Positions 1 to 8,706 are shown, numbered from the stretch's first letter. The stretch: 64,000 nucleotides of DNA from Verrucomicrobiales bacterium (GCA_947478865.1 CANJXF010000011.1:1-64000), one strand, 5' to 3'. The notes: a model not told the origin generated them from the sequence alone. Numbers and translations: made by a program.

Positions 1-290
1 GGAGGGGTTGTAATACCGATAACCATAATAAAGCATCCCCGATTCATTGTCGGTGAACTTGGCGCTGAATCGGAACGGGTTGTTTGTAGCGAAGGTTCCC
101 GTTTGCCGAATCGTTTCTCCAAACGGTCCGTATTCGTATCGGGTTTCCGTCCCATCTCGGGCGCTCAACGATGCCGAGACATTTCCATTGCCGTCGAACG
201 CAGCAAAGTGAGCACTCACGACTGATCCAGAGGTGAATTCTGCAATCCACATCAAGCCGCCCACGCCGACGGACGTTGATGGATTGGAAA
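1..290 (-). pseudogene. Rhs-family protein, C-terminal core fragment (5'-truncated, runs off left edge)
   Basis: Read on the minus strand in the frame whose last codon is bases 3-1, this encodes a typical RHS repeat-associated core. It shows a VGVGG..W segment, then HFAAFDGNGNVSA, then RYEYGPFGETIRQTG, NPFRFSAKFTDNESG and finally LYYGYRYYNPS at the window edge. The ORF track shows only a shifted-frame shadow here. Rhs proteins are very large (often more than 1000 residues). Here the matching frame loses Rhs character above about base 290 and meets a TGA near base 400, so the long YD-repeat shell is absent and the copy looks 5'-truncated. Any variable C-terminal tip, toxin or otherwise, would lie beyond base 1. 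The RHS core call is firm. Decay versus a silent donor fragment is inference. Confidence 0.7.
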
Positions 291-299
291 CCGTCAGCT

Positions 300-768
300 C
301 TGTGCGGAAAACCTCTCCCTTGCGATCGCCAGGTTTTGCGGGTTGACGTTCCATTTGAACCATTCGGGGCACACGCCCATCATCCCGCTTCCACCTGCGC
401 TGTCAATCCTGGTTCAACGGCCCGTTTGGCGGGGCAATGCTCCGGAAGAGCCACAACGGTTTCCCATGGCACGGACAGGCGTATTGTTATCCTGGTTCGG
501 AATCTTTTTGAAATGGGGAAAATGGGCGAAGCGGCAGCTTTGCCCTACTGCTTGGCTCAATCATGGGCAGAACGGCGTTGCTGCGCCGCCCTGGCGTCCC
601 GGCAAAGCCGACGCTTTGCCCTACCAATGGAAGAAATTCGGGACGCGGCTTGTCGGGAGCCCTGCCTGCCCCACCGGGAAAAAATCCAACTTGTCGCGCA
701 AGGCGGCCATTTGTATTCTCGCCGTTCTCTGAGCAACGTTGCTCGGAAAATTAACCAATAAAATTATT
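300..768. other. gene-free stretch between Rhs fragment and peroxiredoxin
   Basis: About 470 bases with overlapping short ORFs on the plus strand that show no recognisable domain and differ in every frame. I see no gene. It contains a perfect 8-bp palindrome around base 610 and a second partial copy of the same core near 535-548. The last ~60 bases are AT-rich and probably carry the peroxiredoxin promoter. Confidence 0.5.
601..620. repeat. small palindromic repeat (GGCAAAGC/GCTTTGCC)
   Basis: Perfect inverted repeat GGCAAAGC-cgac-GCTTTGCC, followed by CTACC. The core GCTTTGCCCTAC also occurs at about 537-548, so it is repeated within 80 bases in non-coding DNA. It resembles a short REP-type intergenic palindrome. 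Genome-wide copy number cannot be seen here. Confidence 0.5.
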
Positions 769-1404
769 ATGGCACTGAGATTAGGCGACGAAGCTCCAAA
801 TTTTACAGCGGTCACCACCGAAGGCACGATTGATTTCCACCAGTGGCTCGGCGGCGGCTGGGGCATTCTCTTTTCTCATCCGAAGGATTACACGCCGGTC
901 TGCACGACGGAGCTGGGTGCGGTCGCCAAAATGCGGGACGAATTTGACAAGCGCGGGGTCAAGGTGATCGCGGTGAGCGTTGATGCAATCGAGTCGCACC
1001 ACGGCTGGATTTGCGACATCAACGAGACGCAAAACACGCGCATGAACTTCCCGATCATCGCCGACCCGGATCGCAAGGTCTCGACAGCCTACGACATGAT
1101 TCATCCGAACGCCGACGACACCTTCACAGTGCGATCAGTTTTCATCGTGGGACCGGATAGAAAGATCAAATTGACCCTGACTTATCCGGCATCGACGGGA
1201 CGCAACTTTTTCGAATTGCTCCGCGTGATTGACTCATTGCAATTGACCGCGAAGCATCGCGTGGCCACCCCCGCGAACTGGGAAGACGGGCAGGATTGCA
1301 TCATCACTCCAGCGGTGAAGGATGACGAAGCCGCGACGCTGTTTCCCAAGGGAATGCGGAAAATCAAACCGTATCTCCGCTACACGCCGCAGCCGAATAA
1401 ATAA
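769..1404 (+). CDS. 1-Cys peroxiredoxin (Prx6-type)
   Basis: 211-residue thiol peroxidase that reduces H2O2 and organic hydroperoxides in the cytosol. The peroxidatic cysteine is Cys45 in the motif YTPVCTTELG, preceded by the conserved SHPKD. Length and the long C-terminal domain (ending near LRYTPQP) match the Prx6/1-Cys branch rather than the shorter AhpC or BCP types. The ORF track begins at an upstream ATG (739), but conserved N-terminal sequence starts at MALRLGDEAPNF, so I use 769. No AhpF-like reductase lies beside it. Together with oxyR/katA at 28-30 kb it shows aerobic peroxide defence. Confidence 0.93.
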   Translation: MALRLGDEAPNFTAVTTEGTIDFHQWLGGGWGILFSHPKDYTPVCTTELGAVAKMRDEFDKRGVKVIAVSVDAIESHHGWICDINETQNTRMNFPIIADPDRKVSTAYDMIHPNADDTFTVRSVFIVGPDRKIKLTLTYPASTGRNFFELLRVIDSLQLTAKHRVATPANWEDGQDCIITPAVKDDEAATLFPKGMRKIKPYLRYTPQPNK

Positions 1405-1422
1405 CTTGAGAGATCGGCCAGC

Positions 1423-1581
1423 CTAGTGCGTGGCGCAGCCGATCTTTCCAACGGCAACAATAAAAGCGACGGCGGAAACGGCCAGCAGCCACGGGCTGCC
1501 TTTGACGGCGGCCAGAAAAACGCCGAGGCCTAAAACGGTTCCGATTGCAATCCAGGCGAGGGAAGCTAAGAGGAATTTCAT
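1423..1581 (-). CDS. small membrane protein (52 aa)
   Basis: Not in the ORF track. The minus strand from an ATG at 1581 gives MKFLLASLAWIAIGTVLG..., with two hydrophobic stretches (about residues 2-24 and 30-47) around a KGSPW turn, ending in GKIGCATH and a TAG stop. That is a two-helix inner-membrane hairpin of unknown function. The 80-aa track ORF over the same bases is the wrong frame: it is Arg/Pro-rich with no membrane pattern. The gene converges on the peroxiredoxin gene with an 18-base gap. The protein looks real by composition; its function is unknown. Confidence 0.65.
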   Translation of the reverse strand: MKFLLASLAWIAIGTVLGLGVFLAAVKGSPWLLAVSAVAFIVAVGKIGCATH

Positions 1582-1638
1582 GCCCGGAGCATAGTCGGGC
1601 GGACAAGCGTTACAAGACTTCTGCGCGAGGGACGCGAT

Positions 1639-2499
1639 TTACTTTCGGCCCGCACCAAATTGAATCGGGACTTCGTTCAAGCTGCCGCGACGGTAGCCCT
1701 GCAAATCCAGCGTGACGTGGGCGTAACCAATTTTCTTCAACGCACTGGCCAGCTCGGCGAATAGATTGTTCGCAAACACCTTCGCCATTTCATCGGCACC
1801 AACTTCGATTCGCGCCAGATGGCCAGGCGCCGCGGCCTGCTGCCCCTTTGAACCCAGCTCGTGATGCCGCACGCGCACGTCGTAAAACCCGGCGTCGCGC
1901 AGAACATATTCCGCCTCCTCGATCATGCGAAGCTTCTCCGGCGTGACGGATTCGCCGTAAGGAATGCGGGAGCTGAGGCAGGCCATTTGCGGTTTGTCGG
2001 CGGTCGGCAAACCAAGCTGCGCGGAGAGTTCGCGGATTTCGACTTTGGTTAAGCCAGCCTCCTTCAACGGAGCGCGGATCGCAAATTCCGCCGCGGCCTT
2101 GGCACCCGGACGATGATCGCCGATGTCACTCGCGTTTTCGCCGTAGGCAATCACGGCGAATTTTTCGTCGCGCGCGATCGGTTCCAGCTCGGTGAATAAT
2201 TCGTGTTTGCAGAAATAGCAGCGGTTGTTCGGGTTCGCGAGATAGGATTCGTTTTGAAATTCGTTCGTGCGGACGACGCGAACGGGAAAAGAAAATCTCT
2301 CCGCAATTTCCATGGCTTCCTGAAATTCGCGACGCGGCAAGCTCGGCGAATCCGCAATCACCGCCAAAGACTTGCGGCCCAGAACTTCATGAGCAACGTG
2401 CGCGAGAAAAACGGAATCCACGCCGCCGGAATAAGCGACGAGACAGGAAACATAAGAGCGCAGCAAGGCGCGAAGTTGTTCGAGTTTGTTGTCCGACAC
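1639..2499 (-). CDS. larE: LarE-family ATP-dependent sacrificial sulfur transferase
   Basis: 286 residues from a GTG start. PP-loop ATPase of the LarE family, which in lactobacilli adenylates a carboxylated nicotinic-acid dinucleotide and donates sulfur from its own cysteine to build the nickel-pincer cofactor. Visible marks are the PP-loop YSGGVDS at residues 23-29, NRCYFCKHEL, the YGENASDIGDHRPG region and CLSSRIPYGE near the C-terminal half. The track's ATG at 2589 adds residues encoded by a palindromic repeat with no homology, so I choose GTG (MSDNKLEQL). No larB, larC or larA lies nearby, so the cofactor link rests on family membership only. Confidence 0.85.
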   Translation of the reverse strand: MSDNKLEQLRALLRSYVSCLVAYSGGVDSVFLAHVAHEVLGRKSLAVIADSPSLPRREFQEAMEIAERFSFPVRVVRTNEFQNESYLANPNNRCYFCKHELFTELEPIARDEKFAVIAYGENASDIGDHRPGAKAAAEFAIRAPLKEAGLTKVEIRELSAQLGLPTADKPQMACLSSRIPYGESVTPEKLRMIEEAEYVLRDAGFYDVRVRHHELGSKGQQAAAPGHLARIEVGADEMAKVFANNLFAELASALKKIGYAHVTLDLQGYRRGSLNEVPIQFGAGRK

Positions 2500-2567
2500 G
2501 GGAAAAAAGTGCCATCGCAGCAATCGAAAGTCGAGGAGCAGCCCGCGAAAACAGAGGCCGGATTTCA

Positions 2568-2643
2568 AACAGGGATAAACAGGATTCACAGGATTTCTGA
2601 GGGCTGGACAACGATCATCCTGTAAATCCTATCGATCCCTGTT
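2568..2643. repeat. imperfect inverted repeat upstream of larE and yggU
   Basis: Left arm AACAGGGATAAACAGGATTC (continuing ACAGGAT) and right arm ATCCTGTAAATCCTATCGAT (continuing CCCTGTT) are nearly reverse complementary (about 22 of 27 positions). They enclose ~22 bases and fill the whole larE-yggU intergenic region. This looks like a dispersed palindromic element rather than a simple operator. Confidence 0.55.
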
Positions 2644-2654
2644 AAAAAGTCCCC

Positions 2655-2945
2655 GTGTCGTCACCAACCTTTATTCGCACGCACGCCAACGGAGTTTATC
2701 TCGCCGTGAAATTGCAGCCGCGCGCTTCGACCAACGAAATCGGCGCACCGCTCGGCGACGAATTGAAAATCAAAGTGACCGCGCCGCCCGTCGATGCCGC
2801 CGCGAACCAGGCGCTCGTCGATTTGCTCGCGGACAAGTTGGATTGTTCACGCGGCAAGATCCAAATCGTGCGCGGCCAAACCTCGCGCCACAAAACCGTT
2901 TGGATTGAAGGAAAAACGGTTGAGGAAGTTTTGACGTGTTTGTGA
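2655..2945 (+). CDS. yggU: YggU/DUF167 family protein
   Basis: 96 residues from a GTG start. It matches the DUF167 (UPF0235) fold: VKLQPRASTNEI near the N-terminus, then LKIKVTAPPVDAAANQAL, and IVRGQTSRHKTVWI near the C-terminus. Family length is about 95-100 residues, so it is complete. The molecular role of the family is unknown. It is divergent from larE across a palindromic repeat, and a 146-base gap follows before the next gene. Confidence 0.88.
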   Translation: MSSPTFIRTHANGVYLAVKLQPRASTNEIGAPLGDELKIKVTAPPVDAAANQALVDLLADKLDCSRGKIQIVRGQTSRHKTVWIEGKTVEEVLTCL

Positions 2946-3091
2946 ATACGCGCTTGCAGCAAAACTGGTTTCTGCGAAGGTTTTCCTCATGCCGTCCGTC
3001 ATTACTAACCTCAAGAGTTGTGACCTAATGTCTCCTAATAAATTAGTGCAACATCGGCTGTCGCATAATTATAGTTGGACATAGCGATCCC

Positions 3092-3226
3092 ATGCGCGTC
3101 CGGTTCACATCTCTTGTCGGTCTGGTGTTTTTGCTGTTTACCGACTGCGCTGGCCACCACGACTCACAAGAGCCCAGGCGCAGCAGATTTGACCAAAAAC
3201 CCGCAGTTTGGGTTTCAAGCGCATGA
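3092..3226 (+). CDS. short putative lipoprotein (44 aa)
   Basis: Too short for the ORF track. MRVRFTSLVGLVFLLFTDCAGHHDSQ has a basic N-terminus, a hydrophobic core and a lipobox-like LFTDC, followed by a short polar tail. Its TGA stop overlaps the ATG of the next gene (ATGA), which implies translational coupling and supports the start chosen there. Function is unknown. It may be a small lipoprotein or a leader that couples translation of the membrane protein. Confidence 0.5.
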   Translation: MRVRFTSLVGLVFLLFTDCAGHHDSQEPRRSRFDQKPAVWVSSA

Positions 3227-4776
3227 AACGCATCTTTCCCATAAGCAAACTCCTCCTCGCGAACGTCATAATCCTCCTCGTTATTCTCGGGAGAATTCTC
3301 CTGGTTGAGTCCGGACCTGAACATTGGCTCGACTCCGAAAAGGTCTTTATGGCCCGGCTGCACAACAGCCTTGGCTATCTGGATCGCGCTAAATATGAAT
3401 GGGCGACGGCAAACAACAAGCCCGAGGACGCCGTCCCCACTTTCGACGACCTGGCGCCGTATTTGGGCGAAAGGAAAAAAGCTATTGAGAACCTCCAAGC
3501 GCTCGGAATTGAATACACGATCACTTCAACAGAAACAAACCAATCCGACGTCGCCACACTGACCCGAGGCATGCGGTTCCGCGCGGCCATCTGTCCTTAC
3601 TACCGAGCCGGAACCACACTCTGTCTTCATACTGGCTGGCACAACCCGCCGCCGGGCGCTTCTCCGGTAACGCTTCGAATCCGACTCACCTGGCTGCGTG
3701 CGGACTTTTTTCTCAAAGCTGCTCTTTTTATTTTGGTCCTGGCAAATTCAATCATTTTCCTGGTGCGGAAAGTCACGAGTTCCTCACATTCGCCTGAAAT
3801 CCAGGACACCCCTTCCGCGGCAACTTCATCCAATGCGTCAACGCCTGCCGGGATAAGAGCAAGAGACCTCTATGTTCTGATTTTTGGGTGCCTTTTTTGC
3901 CTGCTCGGATTGGGGTTCCTTTCACTGATATCTCTCCCAGGCGACTATTTGATCGAAACAATGGGCAATGGGCTGGGGCTGTTTCTCGCGGGGGGAGCCT
4001 TGTTGCTGCCGATTCTGTGCCGTCGTTTTTTGATGATCAAGCCGGTGGCCGGGTCCAAACGCATCCTGCTTTTCTCCGGGTTCCTCGTCTCGTTTTTGCC
4101 GGCCGCTTGCATACTTTGGTCGCTTTTGTCGGCATGGTTCGTTCCGCTCCCCTGCCATGTAAAAGAAAGCGACACGAAACGCATCACCAACGGGATGACC
4201 GAGGCACAGGTTCGCCAGGCGATAGGGTCTCCCCGTGGTTCCTCCTCGGGAGATCGTAAGACGCGGCTTACTTATGATTTGCAGATCGCCTGGGGACGTT
4301 CCGGTCGGCAGTTTTTTGTGGATCTCATCGACGACAAGGTGGTCGCCGCAAAAATTGTCCGATATGGGGGAGAACTGAATGATGAGTTTTGGGAAAGTGA
4401 TTTTCTTAAGGACTTGAAAGCGGGGACGGCATTGCCCGGCAAGGAGGAGGTTGAGCAAGCCTGCCTGGTTATTTGCCAGAAGGAGCTTCCGGGCACTGTC
4501 GGGGTGGCGGTATCGGACATGAATCTTTGTCTGCTGGGCGCTGGAAGTGCGCAGGCTACCGGGCGGGTTGTTGAGAAATACGCCGAGGGCGCTGTCTCCA
4601 ATATCTTGAGCAAGCCGTTTACCATAGTGCTGGCCAAGGGCCCGGCGGGCTGGCATCCGACAGAGTACGTTTTGATGAGCGCCCGAGGAATCGTCCAAGA
4701 CAGTGCAGCGAACGGGAGCCAGCCGATTCGCTCAGAGACGAATCGAACGTCATCGGCGGCTGGCTCCGGTCGCTGA
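3223..4776 (+). CDS. hypothetical membrane protein with SmpA/BamE-like segment
   Basis: 517 residues, family not recognised. An N-terminal signal anchor (about residues 8-27) is followed by a mainly soluble segment to ~150, a membrane helix near 170-190, then three helices spanning about residues 220-325. After these comes a soluble domain beginning ITNGMTEAQVRQAIGSP, which resembles the short BamE/SmpA-type motif seen in many envelope proteins, continuing with TRLTYDL. The C-terminal ~150 residues have no clear motif. I start at 3223 rather than the track's 3208 because of the ATGA overlap with the upstream lipoprotein gene. Likely an inner-membrane/periplasmic protein of unknown role. Confidence 0.6.
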   Translation: MKRIFPISKLLLANVIILLVILGRILLVESGPEHWLDSEKVFMARLHNSLGYLDRAKYEWATANNKPEDAVPTFDDLAPYLGERKKAIENLQALGIEYTITSTETNQSDVATLTRGMRFRAAICPYYRAGTTLCLHTGWHNPPPGASPVTLRIRLTWLRADFFLKAALFILVLANSIIFLVRKVTSSSHSPEIQDTPSAATSSNASTPAGIRARDLYVLIFGCLFCLLGLGFLSLISLPGDYLIETMGNGLGLFLAGGALLLPILCRRFLMIKPVAGSKRILLFSGFLVSFLPAACILWSLLSAWFVPLPCHVKESDTKRITNGMTEAQVRQAIGSPRGSSSGDRKTRLTYDLQIAWGRSGRQFFVDLIDDKVVAAKIVRYGGELNDEFWESDFLKDLKAGTALPGKEEVEQACLVICQKELPGTVGVAVSDMNLCLLGAGSAQATGRVVEKYAEGAVSNILSKPFTIVLAKGPAGWHPTEYVLMSARGIVQDSAANGSQPIRSETNRTSSAAGSGR

Positions 4777-4785
4777 ACCTTTACG

Positions 4786-5595
4786 TCAGAAAAGTCTCCT
4801 AAAGAACTCCTTCGCCGTCGCACACGTCACTTCGCTTAATTCTTCCAGCGAACAATTTTTCACCTGCGCGGCGACTTCGGAAATTTCTTTTACGTAAGCC
4901 GGTTCGCATCGTTTGCCGCGATACGGAATCGGCGCGAGATGCGGGCAATCAGTTTCCAGCATGAATTGATCGAGCGGCGTGGCGGCGAGGGTATCGCGGA
5001 TGTTTTGCCCATTCTTGAAAGTCAAAATGCCGGTGAAACTCACGAGCGACCCCATCGCGATGATGCGCTGCATGGCGGCGACGTCATTTGCGAAGCAATG
5101 GAAAACGCCGCGCACGCGCCCGATGAACGGTTGCATTTGCGCGATCGTATCTTCAAGCGCGCTGCGCTGGTGAACGACGCAGTTCAATCCAAATTCGGCA
5201 GCGACCTCCATTTGTTGCCGGAAGATTTCAGCCTGCTTTTGTTTGTAACGCTCATCGTCGGCTGGAGTAAATCCGGGCTTCTCGCTGGGCAAATGATGGT
5301 AATCCAAACCGGTTTCTCCAATCGCGACAACTCTCGGGTGCGCCGCCATTTTGCGCAGCGGCTCGCGCAAATCGTCCGGCGCCTCAAGCGCATTTGTCGG
5401 GTGCCAGCCAACGGCGGCGTAAATGGAGTCGTATTTCTCCGCCAGCTCAATTGCCCGCGCGCTGCTTTCCAAGTCGGTGCCGATGGAAACCATCTTCGTG
5501 ATGCCCGCCGCGTGAGCGCGTTCGATCAATTGTGGAAAGTCGGCCGCGAATTCGGGATAATCGAGATGCGCGTGGGTGTCGTAAAAAGTCGCCAT
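4786..5595 (-). CDS. tatD: TatD-family metal-dependent DNase
   Basis: 269 residues from MATFYDTHAHLD; the track start adds six unlikely residues. Amidohydrolase-fold nuclease with the family metal ligands: DTHAHLD at the N-terminus, GETGLDYH near residue 95, the mid-protein VVHQR and FHCF histidines, and ETDCPHLAP toward the C-terminus. The full set is present, so it should be active as a 3'-5' DNase/RNase. It converges on the membrane-protein gene with only 9 bases between stops. Confidence 0.92.
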   Translation of the reverse strand: MATFYDTHAHLDYPEFAADFPQLIERAHAAGITKMVSIGTDLESSARAIELAEKYDSIYAAVGWHPTNALEAPDDLREPLRKMAAHPRVVAIGETGLDYHHLPSEKPGFTPADDERYKQKQAEIFRQQMEVAAEFGLNCVVHQRSALEDTIAQMQPFIGRVRGVFHCFANDVAAMQRIIAMGSLVSFTGILTFKNGQNIRDTLAATPLDQFMLETDCPHLAPIPYRGKRCEPAYVKEISEVAAQVKNCSLEELSEVTCATAKEFFRRLF

Positions 5596-5637
5596 GCCAA
5601 AATTCTCACGCAAAGGCGCAAGACCCGCAAAGTTAAA

Positions 5638-8600
5638 TTAAGGCGAACGCAACTGGTAAAAGCGCTGGGAGGAATTCGCGTTGGTGTCGGTAAACCAATT
5701 CGACCCCGGCGAGATTTGCGCAGCGAGGCCCACGAACGTCCAGTTCAGCAGATTGCTGGAGGTATAGACGCTGTAACTTTGGAAGCCGCTGTTGGTGTAG
5801 GAAAACTGAAACGTCCCGTTGCCGAGCCTGGCAAAATTCGCCAGCGTCGGAAGCAAAACAGACGTCACTTCGGCCCATGTTTTGCCAATGCGCAATTCAT
5901 CCGCCCGCATGATCGCCGGCTCGCTCGTGGAGCGCTGAACGAAGATAAAACTCGCGATCTGGCTGGCGGAAATGTCAGCACCACTCGCAGTCAAGAGCGT
6001 GACCGCCGGCTCGGTGGCCGCCGCAAAGCTGGCCGGGTTGGGATTAATCCACATTCTGGAAAGGTCATCGCTCGTCGTGGCCGCGCCGAATGTGTAGCTG
6101 CCAACGATAAATAGAACGTCATTCGTCGTAAAATTGCGGGAGTCCCAGACCCAGTCGCTCGCAGTCGATGAAGCCTTGGAAAGGCCGAGGTTAAATCCGT
6201 TGGCCGTGGAACGAAGATAAACGCGCGTTCCAATCACCGTCGGCTGGCCCGTTTGCGTGCCGACAGAATTATTAAAGCCACCAATGAATATCCCCGAGGA
6301 AGTCAGGCCGTTGGTGTCCAGCACCTGTAAGGCGAAAGAGTAATAAAGAGTTCCAGTTGTCACGGGATTTCCGGCAGGAAAGGAGAAGCGCGCACTTTTG
6401 CCCAAGCCACCAAATTGGAGGCCATTGCCCAGTGATGGCTTTAGGCCAGGAACCGATAAGTTGTGGCTCTGCACCGTAACGTATGGACCCGCCGTGGAGG
6501 TGCCGATGTCCGACCAGAGGAGATAATCGCCATTGATCTGGCCGCCGATATTGGACCCTGCTCCATAGGCGAACGGATCGTAATAGGGCATGGGATAGAC
6601 GACGGTCAGGGTTGCATTAGAGCTCACCTGAAAATTTCCCGCATTGAAAACCCTTACGCTGTAGCTACCCGCATTGGCAGTGGCCACGCCAGTCAAGACG
6701 AGCGTGGAGGTGGCTGAACCGGCCACGCTTCCGCCATCAGACAGATCAACGCCGTTCTTCATCCATTGGTAGAACAGCGGGGCGGTGCCTTCCGCCGCCA
6801 CGCTGAAGGTAGCAGTTGTCATCGGGTAGTTGGTCCGGCTTTGTGGCTGAAAAGTGATGGCGGGACTTTGATTGGTATTCACCGTCAGCGTTGCGGGCGC
6901 ACTCGTTAAACTGCCAAAGCCAGTGACAACTGCTTCGTAGCTGCCAGCGTCCGACAGCGACACGCCCGCTAAAGTTAACCCAGATGTTTTTGCGCCGGAA
7001 ACATTGCCGCCGTCGGTCAAATCAGAACCATTCCTTTTCCATTGGTAAAAGAGCGGGCCGCTGCCGATTGCCGTGACGTTGAAAGTAGCGATCGAAGTGA
7101 GGCTGTTGGTCTGGCTTTGCGGCTGGGCAGTGATGATCGGGCTTTGGTCGGTGATCACCGTCAACATCGCAGGAGGAGCGCTGGTCAAACTACCCAGGCC
7201 CGAGATAACGACGTCGTAGTTCCCGACATCGGATTGGGTCACGCCCGACAAACTCAAACTGGAAGCTGTGGCACCGGAAACATTCCCACTATTCGATAGA
7301 GTTAAACCGTTCTTTCTCCATTGGTAGGAAAGTGGGCCGGTGCCGCCTGCCGTCACGCTGAAGGTTGCGGTTGTTCCGGAATAGTTCGTGAGACTTTGCG
7401 GCTGGGAAATGATGAAGGGACTTTGATTGGTAAGGGTGAAGCGATAGACATGGACATCCCAGGGAGCGAACGAATCCGTGAACTGGCCGTTCTGCGCCGT
7501 GACGGTCCGGGGCGATTCGTAAAGAAGGTCGCCCATCACGGCCGATGCCGGCAGGCCGCTAAACGTGACGTTGGTCGTCGCGCCTTCCCGCTTAGAAGCG
7601 AGAATGTAGATATAGGGCGGAACCTCGCGCACGCAGAATTCCACGTCGGGCGCGGTCGTTCCAGTCATCGTGATCGGCAGCGTGGAAACCGGCGCAACCA
7701 GCGCATCGGCGAGCAGCCCCTTGTCGCCCAGTTGTTGGACCACCGGTTTGAGCACGTCGTTCCAGAATGTCCAATTCCAGCCCAGCGACGTGTCCTGGGC
7801 ATTCAAGGTCGCAGCAACATTGCCGCCGAAAAACATCAGCCCACGCGCCCCATTGATCACAGCCTGATAGGCCATGAATCGGGATTGGACATAAGTCGGG
7901 AAGACGAGCACGTGGGCTGGCGGCGTCGTCCCGCTGAAGGCAATCTGTTCGATTATCCAGTAGGTTTTCTCGCCGTTGGCCACCTGGGAAAGGGCTTTTG
8001 TCCAATCCCCCACCTGGCTGACCTGCGTGTTGGTGATCGGCGGATTGCTGGCGGATCCCACAGCCGTCACGGGATAGATGTCCACGGCCAAAACATCCGC
8101 CACCGAATTATAAGGCTGAAGGTCCGCCACGGTCCCGCGCGGCGCATGCGTCTGCTCCACGGGATGATTGGTGTCCTCTTGCCTAATGACGTCGTAACCG
8201 CGCTTTAAATCGGCGACCGACACCCCGCCCCACCACGCTTCGTCTTTGTTTTTCCACACGCCCATGGCGGGATGGTTTTTGAATTGATTGACGAGATTGC
8301 GCAGAGCGGCCTCGGTCGCCGCGTCGCCGGCCGCGAAATATGACAGCTCCCGCAAGTTGAGCAGGCAATACATCCCATGTTGCTCGCCCCAATCGAGTGC
8401 GGCCAGCTGGTCGGCGATCAGCTGGCTGTTCCAGTTGTTGGTCTGGGCAATCCGAAACAGGAGCGCGCCGGCATCTCGAAGTTCCTGCAACCCGTCGCCA
8501 CCGGCCGGCGTTTTTCCACCGGTAGGCGGTCCGGGAGAAAGCGTGATCGGAAAAACTTTCCGCCCGTTGATCAAGAGTACCTTGTCCGCGTCGATCGTGA

Positions 8601-8706
8601 CGACAGAACCCGCCTGCGCGCTTGGTGCAGAAGGCCTCATCAATGCCAAAAGCATGATGAAGGCCCGCAGAACCGCGAACAAAGCGGAGGCTCGAATGGA
8701 TTTCAC
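5638..8706 (-). CDS. large secreted protein: glycosidase-like domain, three Ig-like domains, LamG-like domain
   Basis: 1022 residues from a GTG that begins a clear signal peptide (KSIRASALFAVLRAFIMLLALM...SAQA). The track's ATG adds ~40 residues with no homology. Residues ~35-420 look like a TIM-barrel glycoside hydrolase (LLNLRELSYF, WKNKDEAWWGG, VLAVDIYP), although I cannot name the GH family. Three tandem Ig-like units follow, each with FxxQPQS, a central YQW and DVGNY/DAGSYxxxV. A LamG/concanavalin-like region starts near YDPFAYGAGS, and the C-terminal ~60 residues are of the STSNLLNWTFV...RFYQL type common in secreted verrucomicrobial proteins. Probably extracellular and polysaccharide-related, by inference. 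Confidence 0.75.
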   Translation of the reverse strand: MKSIRASALFAVLRAFIMLLALMRPSAPSAQAGSVVTIDADKVLLINGRKVFPITLSPGPPTGGKTPAGGDGLQELRDAGALLFRIAQTNNWNSQLIADQLAALDWGEQHGMYCLLNLRELSYFAAGDAATEAALRNLVNQFKNHPAMGVWKNKDEAWWGGVSVADLKRGYDVIRQEDTNHPVEQTHAPRGTVADLQPYNSVADVLAVDIYPVTAVGSASNPPITNTQVSQVGDWTKALSQVANGEKTYWIIEQIAFSGTTPPAHVLVFPTYVQSRFMAYQAVINGARGLMFFGGNVAATLNAQDTSLGWNWTFWNDVLKPVVQQLGDKGLLADALVAPVSTLPITMTGTTAPDVEFCVREVPPYIYILASKREGATTNVTFSGLPASAVMGDLLYESPRTVTAQNGQFTDSFAPWDVHVYRFTLTNQSPFIISQPQSLTNYSGTTATFSVTAGGTGPLSYQWRKNGLTLSNSGNVSGATASSLSLSGVTQSDVGNYDVVISGLGSLTSAPPAMLTVITDQSPIITAQPQSQTNSLTSIATFNVTAIGSGPLFYQWKRNGSDLTDGGNVSGAKTSGLTLAGVSLSDAGSYEAVVTGFGSLTSAPATLTVNTNQSPAITFQPQSRTNYPMTTATFSVAAEGTAPLFYQWMKNGVDLSDGGSVAGSATSTLVLTGVATANAGSYSVRVFNAGNFQVSSNATLTVVYPMPYYDPFAYGAGSNIGGQINGDYLLWSDIGTSTAGPYVTVQSHNLSVPGLKPSLGNGLQFGGLGKSARFSFPAGNPVTTGTLYYSFALQVLDTNGLTSSGIFIGGFNNSVGTQTGQPTVIGTRVYLRSTANGFNLGLSKASSTASDWVWDSRNFTTNDVLFIVGSYTFGAATTSDDLSRMWINPNPASFAAATEPAVTLLTASGADISASQIASFIFVQRSTSEPAIMRADELRIGKTWAEVTSVLLPTLANFARLGNGTFQFSYTNSGFQSYSVYTSSNLLNWTFVGLAAQISPGSNWFTDTNANSSQRFYQLRSP

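Noticed and set aside
1364-1606. 80-aa minus-strand track ORF
   Set aside because: Wrong frame. The other minus frame encodes a coherent two-helix membrane protein (1423..1581).
3922-4698. 258-aa minus-strand ORF
   Set aside because: Antisense to the hypothetical membrane protein, low-hydrophobicity and lacking motifs, while the plus frame shows a clear membrane pattern.
4939-6114. 391-aa plus-strand ORF
   Set aside because: Antisense to tatD and the large secreted protein. Arg/His-rich composition and no recognisable domain; both minus-strand genes are well supported.
7321-8208. 295-aa plus-strand ORF
   Set aside because: Antisense to the glycosidase-like and Ig part of the secreted protein; no domain.
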